Source: Clostridiales bacterium (GTDB lineage: Bacteria > Bacillota > Clostridia > Peptostreptococcales > Anaerovoracaceae). Taken from it: a DNA stretch of 64,000 nucleotides. Below, piece after piece: positions 1 through 7,439 of this stretch. The notes below the pieces were generated by a model. The model saw only the letters and a list, made by a program, of their open reading frames with translations. It was not told the DNA's origin and did not search any database. Location: NCBI GenBank assembly GCA_015058215.1, contig SVCU01000001.1, positions 120,912 to 184,911 of the forward strand, written 5' to 3'. How positions within the stretch are numbered: the first letter of the stretch is position 1; every line of letters starts with the position of its first letter. The translations under genes were made by a program, and so were the position numbers.

Positions 1-1118
1 CAGCTTTCGTCAACGACGAATTTATCGGAATGCACGGCATATTCACCGCCGCCGCCCAGCTTGCTGAAGGCGCCGGGGATCACTGCGGTGTATTCGGAGA
101 AGTCCTCGGAACCCATGGACAGTACCACCTGGGGCACGATGTCGTCGGAGCCGGTGATCTTGCGGCCGGCAGCAGCGGCGATCTCCATGCCTTCCGGATC
201 GTTGACCAGGGTATCGGTGATGGATTTGTAGTCGATCTCCACTTCGCAGCCGTAGGCGGAGGCGATGCCTTCCACCTTGCGGCAGAACAGATCGGGCAGC
301 TTGTTCTTCACCGCACGGGAAAGGGTGCGGCAGGTGCCTTCCAGAACGGCTTCCCCGGAGATGATGTTGAACCGGGTGCCGCTGTGGACCTGGCCCACGG
401 TGACCACCACCGCATCAAAGGGGGAAAGTTCGCGGCTGACCAGGGTCTGCAGCTCCAGGATCACGGCTGCGGCACAGACGGTGGCATCCACGCCGAACTG
501 GGGAGCTGCGCCGTGGGCGGCCTTGCCCTTGATCACCACGCGGAACATATCGGCTGCCGCTGCGGTGGTTCCTTTCTGGGGGATGACCTTGCCGGCAGGC
601 TCACCGCCGGCGATGTGGATGCCGTAAATGCGGTCCACGCCTTCCAGGCAGCCCTGGGCGATGGCCAGGCGGGCACCTTCTGCGTTTTCTTCCGCAGGCT
701 GGAAAATGAACCGGACCTTACCGGCCATCTGCTCTTTGATGTCGTTGATCACCTTGACCGCACCCAGCAGCATGGCCGCATGGGTGTCGTGACCGCAGGA
801 GTGCATGACGCCGGGAGTTTCGGAAGCGAATTCCACGCCGCTCTGTTCCGTCATGGGGAGAGCGTCGATATCGGCACGAAGGGCTACGCAGGGCACAGTG
901 CCGTCGGCTTTCTTTGCAGGAACACCGCCTACGATGTCGGCCATAAGACCGGTGGGTTCAAATCGCTTATAGGCGATGCCCAATTTGTCCAATTCTTCCG
1001 CAATGCGGTCGGTGGTGCGCTTTTCCTGCAGGGAAAGTTCGGGGTGGCGGTGCAGGTCTCTGCGGAATTCCACCATGTCGGCCTGGTAAGCGGCCGCTCT
1101 TTCGCGAATGTGATCCAT
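1..1118 (-). CDS. M20D family amidohydrolase (N-acyl-amino-acid hydrolase type), 3' end outside window
   Basis: Zinc/manganese-dependent amidohydrolase of the IAA-amino-acid hydrolase/hippuricase (M20D) type, expected to remove N-acyl groups from amino acids in the cytoplasm. The reverse-strand translation starts MDHIRERAAAYQ and carries the family marks RRDLHRHPELS, the metal-binding SCGHDTHAAM (Cys and His ligands), PAEENAEGA and KAAHGAAP. ATG at 1118-1116 is preceded by a GGAGGA site. About 372 residues are visible against a usual 380-400, so only the last few residues lie beyond base 1. It is the third gene of a minus-strand run behind two phosphodiesterases, 70 nt after the second. The natural substrate cannot be read from sequence. 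Confidence 0.9.
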   Translation of the reverse strand, partial: MDHIRERAAAYQADMVEFRRDLHRHPELSLQEKRTTDRIAEELDKLGIAYKRFEPTGLMADIVGGVPAKKADGTVPCVALRADIDALPMTEQSGVEFASETPGVMHSCGHDTHAAMLLGAVKVINDIKEQMAGKVRFIFQPAEENAEGARLAIAQGCLEGVDRIYGIHIAGGEPAGKVIPQKGTTAAAADMFRVVIKGKAAHGAAPQFGVDATVCAAAVILELQTLVSRELSPFDAVVVTVGQVHSGTRFNIISGEAVLEGTCRTLSRAVKNKLPDLFCRKVEGIASAYGCEVEIDYKSITDTLVNDPEGMEIAAAAGRKITGSDDIVPQVVLSMGSEDFSEYTAVIPGAFSKLGGGGEYAVHSDKFVVDES

Positions 1119-1141
1119 GTTGTGTTGTTCCTCCAAATACC

Positions 1142-1160
1142 GGCGCGCCGGAGGCGCGCC
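1142..1160. repeat. GC palindrome between amidohydrolase and phosphodiesterase genes
   Basis: Two copies of GGCGCGCC separated by three bases form an 8-bp inverted repeat in the 70-nt gap between two co-directional minus-strand genes. There is no T-run on the minus strand after it, so it is not a typical terminator; it may stabilise or trim the mRNA, or be one of the GC-rich palindromes scattered in this window. Confidence 0.5.
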
Positions 1161-1188
1161 CCTCACAAAGCTGCCGCGGGGGCGGCTC

Positions 1189-2502
1189 TTACTTCAGAAT
1201 TTCTTCGATGACCTTGCCGTCCACGTCGCCCATGTCGAAGCCCAGGATCTTGCCGATGGTGGGAGCTACATCGATGAGGCGGCGTCTGCCCAGATGCACG
1301 CCCTGCTTGAAGGCGGGGCCTGCGGCCTGGAAGGGAGGCTGGGGCCCTCTGTCGGGATGATAGCCGTGAGTGGCCTTGCCCAGCTTGTAGTCGGTCAGGT
1401 CGGGAGTCATGAAAACGGGGCCGGTCCAGTTGTTGCCGAAGGAAGTGCGGCCATCCCCTTCCAGAACGAAGGAGAAATCGCCGTAGAGGCCTTCTTCTTC
1501 CCGGGCTTCCTCGGCGGTGTAGATGCGGCTGATGGGGGTATCGGGCCATTCCTGGATGCGGCACAGAAGGTCGTAGACTCTCTGCTTCAGGTCTTCGTCT
1601 GCGGGATCCTTCAGATACAGGTGGCAGGAGTGGGCCTCGGACTGGATGATGGCATCCCAGCTGAGCATCTTGCCGGTTTCGTCCACCTTGATGAACCCTT
1701 CCTCCCGCAGCAGGGAGTTCAGGTTGAAGGCGCGGTTGATGTTGATCTGGCCGTGGTCGCTGAGGATGATGAAATTGGTATCTTCGAAGACACCGGCATC
1801 CTTGGTGGCCTGGATCACTTCGCCCAGGTATTCGTCGGCCCAGTGGAGGCGTTCCGTCAGTTCCTGAGAGAACATGCCGAAGGAATGGCGGGCGTAATCG
1901 ATGAAGCCCACGTGCAGCAGCAGCAGGTCGGGCTGGTAGCGGCGGATCACTTCGCCGCTGGTGGCTGCGATGAAATCGCCCACTCTGGCGCGGCCGGATT
2001 CCTGTTCCAGATGATGCATATTGGGGTAAACCACGTCTTCCATCATCTGGGGGCTGGTGCCGCTGTCCACAAAACCGTCAGCGGTGAAATACTTGATCTT
2101 GCCTTCCTGCTTGGACCAGTATTCGGCGATCAGGTAGTCGATGTTTTCGTTGCCGCCGGTGACGGGCCAGAAAATGGAGGCGGTGGTGAGACCGGCTTCC
2201 TTGGCTCTCTGGAAAATATCGGGAACCTTCAGGGAAGAAGAGAACCAGTTCCAGGGGTTAGGGCTGGGCTTTCCGGGGCTGAACTTTTCGTTGCAGAGCA
2301 CGCCGTGGCGGCCCACGGTGCAGCCGGTCAGGATGCTGGCGTGAACGGGATAGGTGATGGTGGGATACACGGAGCGCATGGTTTCGATGCGGGCACCGCT
2401 TTCCATGACCCAGCGGAAATTGGGATAGTTCTTCAGGGTTTTATTGATATCCTCGCGCGTCATGGCGTCGAAGGAGATCAGAATGACTTTCTGCTTGCTC
2501 AT
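1189..2502 (-). CDS. Alkaline-phosphatase-superfamily phosphodiesterase (nucleotide pyrophosphatase type), paralog 2
   Basis: 437-residue protein of the type I phosphodiesterase/nucleotide pyrophosphatase branch (PF01663) of the alkaline phosphatase superfamily. Metal and catalytic positions: D12 in the first strand (ILISFDAM), probable nucleophile T50 in YPTITYPVH, H66 in GRHG, an Asp/His pair in GFIDYARHSF, Asp-His in LSDHGQ, and a C-terminal THGYHP. No signal peptide or membrane segment, so probably cytoplasmic. Its ATG overlaps the stop of the upstream paralog as ATGA, which implies translational coupling, and a GGAGGA site lies within the upstream gene. Substrate unknown: phosphonoacetate-, nucleotide- or glycerophosphodiester-type substrates are all possible. 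Confidence 0.85.
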   Translation of the reverse strand: MSKQKVILISFDAMTREDINKTLKNYPNFRWVMESGARIETMRSVYPTITYPVHASILTGCTVGRHGVLCNEKFSPGKPSPNPWNWFSSSLKVPDIFQRAKEAGLTTASIFWPVTGGNENIDYLIAEYWSKQEGKIKYFTADGFVDSGTSPQMMEDVVYPNMHHLEQESGRARVGDFIAATSGEVIRRYQPDLLLLHVGFIDYARHSFGMFSQELTERLHWADEYLGEVIQATKDAGVFEDTNFIILSDHGQININRAFNLNSLLREEGFIKVDETGKMLSWDAIIQSEAHSCHLYLKDPADEDLKQRVYDLLCRIQEWPDTPISRIYTAEEAREEEGLYGDFSFVLEGDGRTSFGNNWTGPVFMTPDLTDYKLGKATHGYHPDRGPQPPFQAAGPAFKQGVHLGRRRLIDVAPTIGKILGFDMGDVDGKVIEEILK

Positions 2503-3809
2503 TTCAACAGTTCCTCCAGTGCTCTTCCTTCTGCATCGGGCATTTCAAAGCCGAAGAGCTTGCCCACAGTGGGGGCGATATCGATAACGGATGCGCTCGG
2601 GATCCATGCACCAGGCTGGAAGTCGGGACCTTTTGCGATCACTGTGGGCTGGGGACCCTTGTCGGGGTAATGGCCGTGGGTAGACTGGCCGGTACGCCAG
2701 TCGTCGCCGGAGAGGGGACGGACCAGCGGTCTGTGCCAATCGCTCTTGCCAAAGGTGGTATAGCCGTCGCTTTCCACCATAAAACTGAAATTGCCGTAGA
2801 GGCCTTCCAGGTCTTTGATCTCTTCTGCGGTGAAGACCCGGCTGATGCCGTAGATGCCTTCATCCCGCAGGAAGCAGAGATGGTCGTACACTTTCTTGAG
2901 CAGGACTTCGTCGGAGGGATCCTTCACGTAGATCTGGCCGGAGAGACCGCAGGAATGCATGATGGCATCCCAGTCCACGATGTCGTCGTTTTCATCGGTG
3001 CGGATGAAGCCCGCATCCTTCAGCAGGGCGTTGAAATTCAGCACCCGGTTGATGTTCAGGTGGCCGTGGTCGCTGAGGATCACGAAGTTGGTATCGTCAA
3101 AGACGCCGGCCTGTTTGCAGGCATCCATGATCTTGCCGGTGTATTTATCGGTTTCGGGCAGCATGGCGGTCAGGGTTCTGGAGAACAGACCGTACAGGTG
3201 ACGGAGACCGTCGATCATGCCGAAATGCACGTACAGAATATCGGGCTGGAATTCCCTGATGATATCGCAGGCGCAGTTGCAGATGAAATCTTCGCACCAG
3301 GGGAAGGTTTTTTCGTGGCCTTCCATCTCGGGGATGCGTTTGTTCAGCACCTTCTCGAACATTTCGTCGGAGGAACCGGCGCGGCGGAAGGCATCGTAGA
3401 GATTGTCATCGGGGCCCTGGGTCCAGTATTCGGCTACCAGGTAATCGATGCCGGGGTCATTGCCGGTGACGGGCCAGAACACGGAAGCGGTGGTGAGACC
3501 GGCCTTCTTGGCCTGCTGGAACACGGTGGGGACCTGGATATCGTCTGCAAACCAGTGCCAGGGCACAGTGAAGGGGCCGGCACCCAGACATTCGATCTCG
3601 TTGTTGAGAATGCCGTGTTTGCCGACACGGCAGCCGGTGGACAGGCTGGCGTGAACGGGATAGGTCAGGCTGGGATAAACGGAACGCATGGCTTTGACCC
3701 GGGCAGCACCGTTCAAAAGCTCCCGGAACGTGGGAAGATACTGCAGAGTTTCCAGATCTTCTCCCACCATGGCGTCATGGGAAATCACGATCAATTTTTT
3801 CTTGGACAT
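2499..3809 (-). CDS. Alkaline-phosphatase-superfamily phosphodiesterase, paralog 1
   Basis: 436-residue paralog of the next gene, with the same order of motifs: VISHDAM near the start, YPSLTYPVH with the presumed nucleophile Thr, GKHG, an Asp/His pair in GMIDGLRHLY, LSDHGH and THGHYPDKG near the C-terminus. I start it at the ATG giving MSKKKLIV because a GAGGAGA site precedes it; an upstream in-frame ATG lacks one. First gene of a minus-strand transcript with its own promoter. The two copies are clearly related but well diverged, suggesting an old tandem duplication with specialised substrates. Confidence 0.85.
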   Translation of the reverse strand: MSKKKLIVISHDAMVGEDLETLQYLPTFRELLNGAARVKAMRSVYPSLTYPVHASLSTGCRVGKHGILNNEIECLGAGPFTVPWHWFADDIQVPTVFQQAKKAGLTTASVFWPVTGNDPGIDYLVAEYWTQGPDDNLYDAFRRAGSSDEMFEKVLNKRIPEMEGHEKTFPWCEDFICNCACDIIREFQPDILYVHFGMIDGLRHLYGLFSRTLTAMLPETDKYTGKIMDACKQAGVFDDTNFVILSDHGHLNINRVLNFNALLKDAGFIRTDENDDIVDWDAIMHSCGLSGQIYVKDPSDEVLLKKVYDHLCFLRDEGIYGISRVFTAEEIKDLEGLYGNFSFMVESDGYTTFGKSDWHRPLVRPLSGDDWRTGQSTHGHYPDKGPQPTVIAKGPDFQPGAWIPSASVIDIAPTVGKLFGFEMPDAEGRALEELLK

Positions 3810-3876
3810 AAGGCTTGTTGTTCTCCTCTCAACAGTCAGAGGGCTCTGCTCTCTCTTTTTCAAACTTAACATTACT

Positions 3877-3906
3877 ATTTTAGCATAAAGGAAGGCCGCT
3901 GCACAA
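3877..3906 (-). promoter_or_regulatory. Sigma-A-type promoter for the phosphodiesterase operon
   Basis: On the minus strand, TTGTGC (3906-3901), an 18-bp spacer and TAAAAT (3882-3877), with TATGC just before the -10. It lies about 70 bp upstream of the first phosphodiesterase start codon. No clear terminator for the gene upstream (ending at 3946) is visible, so some read-through is possible. Confidence 0.55.
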
Positions 3907-3945
3907 GAAAAGCCCGTTTATTTTCCCCTTTTTCTTCTCTAAACT

Positions 3946-4620
3946 CTATACATATTCCGAAGCTCTCAGCAGGAACTTTCTCATGGGTTCCATGCGGAGC
4001 GTTTTTTCTTCGATCAGCTTTGCAAAGCCGTCAAAGTCCGTCAGGGCTTCGTCGGGGATCTCCTCGATGACGTTCCAGGTCTTGAATTTCACCCATTCGG
4101 CCGCGGGATGGTTCTCGCTGTAGCCGTGGGGCATGGTTTTCACCTGATCGCCGGTGATCACAAGATCGTTTACTTCCACGATCTCTTCGAACTCCTGCCA
4201 GTGCTCCTGGATGCAGTCGCGGACCGGGTTTGCCATGGCGTTGTTCCAGGTCCAGATGCCGGTGCCGTAGCAGCTGGCTCCGGGAGCGATCCGCAGAAAA
4301 TAGCCGATGGGCAACCAGCTCTTGCGGTCCCGGGAGATGTAGGCCCGGAAGGAAGGCTCATAGGGAGGCCGGTTCTTGTAATAGCGCATATCCCGGGCAA
4401 TGCGGTACATCCAGTCCTTGGGCTGCATGAGCAGAATATCCCTGACCAGATCCGGATCCGCATTGGCGATGACGGGCTGCAGATGTTCCAGAAGGGCCAG
4501 ATAGTCGGCCTTGGCTCCTTCGTACCACTTGTGGTTTTCGTGGAACCAGGGCCGTTCGTTATGCGCCGCAAGACCGGCGCAGTATTCCAGCATGCGCTTG
4601 AAATCACGTTCTGTCTTCAC
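3946..4620 (-). CDS. DUF2461 domain protein (TIGR02453 family)
   Basis: 224-residue soluble protein of the DUF2461/TIGR02453 family of unknown function. Family marks: an N-terminal NERPWFHENHKWYE block, a central DMRYYKNRPPYEPSFRAYIS block, and GYFLRIAPG. Start is GTG at 4620-4618, sharing one base with the pepT stop (TAGTG), so it is translationally coupled to pepT and is the last gene of the helicase/coiled-coil/pepT run. No catalytic function can be assigned. Confidence 0.85.
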   Translation of the reverse strand: MKTERDFKRMLEYCAGLAAHNERPWFHENHKWYEGAKADYLALLEHLQPVIANADPDLVRDILLMQPKDWMYRIARDMRYYKNRPPYEPSFRAYISRDRKSWLPIGYFLRIAPGASCYGTGIWTWNNAMANPVRDCIQEHWQEFEEIVEVNDLVITGDQVKTMPHGYSENHPAAEWVKFKTWNVIEEIPDEALTDFDGFAKLIEEKTLRMEPMRKFLLRASEYV

Positions 4621-5846
4621 TATTTCTCCTGTTCTGCGTAGCGCTTCACAATGTTCACGATGATATCGGAGATCAGTTCCATATCTTCCGCTGCCACGTG
4701 TTCAAAGGGGCCGTGGGCGGCATGGCCGCCGGCACACATATTGGGGCAGGGCAGGCCCATGTAGCTGAGGGTGGCACCGTCGGTACCGCCGCGGATGGGC
4801 TTGATGATGGGTTCTACGCCCAGAGCGCGCATGGCTTCCTTGGCGTTTTCGATCAGGTGCATATGGGGACGGACCACTTCTTCCATGTTGCGGTACTGGT
4901 CGTGAAGCTCCAGCACTACGGTGCCTTCACCGTACTTTTCGTTCAGATTCTTTTCGATGTGACGCAGCAGGCGCTGGCGGCTTTCGAACATGTTGGCATC
5001 GTGGTCGCGGACGATCATATCGATGCGGGCACTGTTCACGTCGCCCTTGATGCCGGTGACGTGGAAAAAGCCTTCATACTGCTCGGTATGGGTGGGAGTT
5101 TCGTAGGCGGGGAGAGAGGCGATGATCTCGTGGGCCACCAGGATGGCGTTGATCATGGTGTTCTTGGAGGAACCGGGATGGACGCTGAAGCCGGTGCAGG
5201 TGAACACGGCCTTGGAAGCGTTGAAATTCTCGTATTCCAGAGAGCCGACGGTGCCGCTGTCCACGGTGTAGCCGAAGTCTGCGCCGAAGCCGGGAACGTC
5301 GAAGCCCAGCGCGCCGCGGCCGATCTCTTCGTCGGGGGTGAAGCCGATGCAGACCTTGCCGTGGGGGATGTTTTCGGTCATGAGTTTTTCCACGGCGGTG
5401 AGGATCTCGGCGATGCCGGCCTTATCGTCTGCGCCCAGAGGCGTGGTGCCGTCGGTGGTGATCAGGGTCTTGCCCTTCAATTCTGCCAGCTTGGGGAAGT
5501 TGGTCATGCTCAGCACCTTGCCGGAGGTACCCAGAGGAATGTCGCTGCCGTCGTAGTGTTCGATGATCTGGGCCTTGGTGGGCTTCTGGCCGTAATCTTC
5601 TACGGTGTCCATATGGGCGATGAAGCCGATGGCGTATTTATCTTCGTAGCCGGGGGTTGCGGGCAGAACGCCGTAGACGTAGCAGCGGTCATCGGAGCGC
5701 ACATCGGAGAGGCCCATGGCCTTCATTTCTTCTTCCAGAGCCTTGGCCAGAACGAACTGTTCTTTGGTGGAAGGATCCATAGGGGACTCTTCCCTGGATT
5801 CGGTGGCATAGGTGATATACTTCAGGAAACGTTCGGTTGCTTTCAT
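4620..5846 (-). CDS. pepT: Peptidase T (tripeptide aminopeptidase)
   Basis: Di-zinc aminopeptidase of the M20B family that releases the N-terminal residue of tripeptides in the cytoplasm. 408 residues, the usual length. Seen: FIAHMDTVEDYG (metal-binding His/Asp), TPLGADDKAGIAE (bridging Asp), GFTPDEEIGRG (catalytic Glu pair), YTVDSG, and the C-terminal RGGTDGATLSYMGLPCPN block. ATG at 5846 follows an AAAGGAGGAAC site 15 nt after the coiled-coil gene's stop. It is probably co-transcribed with the helicase pair without being functionally tied to it. Confidence 0.95.
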   Translation of the reverse strand: MKATERFLKYITYATESREESPMDPSTKEQFVLAKALEEEMKAMGLSDVRSDDRCYVYGVLPATPGYEDKYAIGFIAHMDTVEDYGQKPTKAQIIEHYDGSDIPLGTSGKVLSMTNFPKLAELKGKTLITTDGTTPLGADDKAGIAEILTAVEKLMTENIPHGKVCIGFTPDEEIGRGALGFDVPGFGADFGYTVDSGTVGSLEYENFNASKAVFTCTGFSVHPGSSKNTMINAILVAHEIIASLPAYETPTHTEQYEGFFHVTGIKGDVNSARIDMIVRDHDANMFESRQRLLRHIEKNLNEKYGEGTVVLELHDQYRNMEEVVRPHMHLIENAKEAMRALGVEPIIKPIRGGTDGATLSYMGLPCPNMCAGGHAAHGPFEHVAAEDMELISDIIVNIVKRYAEQEK

Positions 5847-5861
5847 TGGGGTGTTCCTCCT

Positions 5862-7436
5862 TTAGTCTAAAATATAGAATGTGCCAAGAACGTCGGGGGC
5901 CTCCAGTTTGGGATAGAGTCTGCCGTCCTTGTAGTATTTGCCTCGGATGTGGGAGCCGCTGATTTTTTCCACCTTGTAACAGAAGTCCCCTTTCCAGTTG
6001 TCCTTGCGGATGGTGAAAGGCGGGGTCATTTCCAGAAGCTCGCTGTAGGTGCAGGCTCTGGGCGGAGCGGGGGCTTTGGGCGCGGCCGGTTGGGGCTTGG
6101 CCGCGCCGGATGCGGCGGCGCTTTTGGCGGGGGCGCCGCCGGGGTGCCCGGCGGATGCCGGGCTTCCGCTTTCCGAGCCGCCCCGGGCAGGGGCGGCGGA
6201 TGCGGCTGCCGGCAGGGCAGCCGCCACCTTTTCCGGCAGCTCCTGCAGAGCGTCCTGCAGAGTTTCCAGCAGTTCCTTCCGGCCTTCTTTTTCGGATTCC
6301 TCCAGGTCAGCGGCCACTTCCAGCAGATGCTCTTCGATCTGGTCCGCACGGCCCAGTTCCGTGATCATGCGTTCCAGCCGGTCCAGGCGGCGGCGGATAT
6401 CCGCCATCTGCTCTTCCTGGCTACGGATCAGCCGGTCCATGGAGGTCTTCATGAGGGTTTCCAGCCGCAGGGCCATCTGTTCGGCGGTGCGCTCCACAGC
6501 GGCAGCACTGGCTTCCGCCGTATTGGAGAGATATGCCGCACCCTCCTGTACTTTTCGGGAGAGTTCCTCCCGTTCTTCTTCGATGCGTTTTCTCTGGCCT
6601 TCCATAGCAGCCAGATGTTCTTCCTGCAGTTCCATATGTTCGTGCAGGTCTTCTTCCATAAGGCGAAGGCCTTCTTCCAGCAGGGTTTCTGTCCGCTGCA
6701 TGGAACCGGTCAGAAGACTTCCCAGCCGGTCCAGCCCTTCCTTCTGCCGGGCATCCAGGGTTTTGCCCCATGCCTGCTGTCCCTCCAGCCAGACCGCGGA
6801 AAGTTCCTTCCGCAGCGCATCCACATTGGCGGCGATCAGGCTTTCCGTCTGCACTGCCTGACCGCGGCAGATCTCCAGACTTTCCTGCAGTTCTTTTGCA
6901 GCCTGTTCCATGGATGCGGTCTGCCCCCGCACCAGGTCCTTTGCCTGCTGCAGAACGCCCTTCTGGGCGAACACCTGCTCTTCCAGATCTTTCTGCACCT
7001 GTACCAGGCTGGCGGCTTCGCCGGCAAGATCGGCATCCTTCAGAGCCTCCAGGCTCTTCCGGATGGCATCCACGTCCTGGCCCACCTGGCCCATGGCCTT
7101 CAGGCCGGGCACCACCTTCCGGACGGCCTCCATGCCTTCCTGCAGGTCCTTCTGCGACCCTTCTATGGTGCCGCGGGCAGCCTCCATGGCGGCGGTGAAA
7201 TCGGGCAGATTTTTGGCGAAATAGTCGCTCATGCGACGGATCTCACCGGTGGATTCCAGCAATCTGCCGAAGGCGTTGCTGTCGCTGATCTTTTTTTCCA
7301 GCCGGGCGGCGCGGTCTGCGCTCTCCCGGAATTTTTCTCCGCTTTCCGCAAATTTATCCAGGCTGCGGCCCAGTTCCCGGGCCGCCTGTTCGCACTGGGC
7401 GATGGCACGGATGGTGTTGTTCAGTTCGTAGCTCAT
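5862..7436 (-). CDS. Long coiled-coil protein paired with the RelE-helicase
   Basis: 524 residues, not a recognised family. Roughly residues 1-390 are a near-continuous heptad-like helix rich in Glu, Lys, Arg, Gln and Ala, with no membrane segment or signal peptide. Residues about 395-455 are an Ala/Pro/Gly linker. The last about 65 residues form a compact globular tail starting near YSELLEMTPPFT, rich in aromatics. ATG at 7436 lies 3 nt after the helicase stop, so the two are tightly coupled. The layout (coil, linker, small C-terminal domain) resembles a scaffold or sensor partner of the helicase, which is inference. The helical part could also resemble methyl-accepting or phage tail coils, but no such signature is visible. 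Confidence 0.75.
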   Translation of the reverse strand: MSYELNNTIRAIAQCEQAARELGRSLDKFAESGEKFRESADRAARLEKKISDSNAFGRLLESTGEIRRMSDYFAKNLPDFTAAMEAARGTIEGSQKDLQEGMEAVRKVVPGLKAMGQVGQDVDAIRKSLEALKDADLAGEAASLVQVQKDLEEQVFAQKGVLQQAKDLVRGQTASMEQAAKELQESLEICRGQAVQTESLIAANVDALRKELSAVWLEGQQAWGKTLDARQKEGLDRLGSLLTGSMQRTETLLEEGLRLMEEDLHEHMELQEEHLAAMEGQRKRIEEEREELSRKVQEGAAYLSNTAEASAAAVERTAEQMALRLETLMKTSMDRLIRSQEEQMADIRRRLDRLERMITELGRADQIEEHLLEVAADLEESEKEGRKELLETLQDALQELPEKVAAALPAAASAAPARGGSESGSPASAGHPGGAPAKSAAASGAAKPQPAAPKAPAPPRACTYSELLEMTPPFTIRKDNWKGDFCYKVEKISGSHIRGKYYKDGRLYPKLEAPDVLGTFYILD

Positions 7437-7439
7437 AGC

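Noticed and set aside
30..3869. Long plus-strand frames over the amidohydrolase and phosphodiesterase genes
   Set aside because: Shadow frames; the minus-strand products have clear catalytic motifs and coupled starts.
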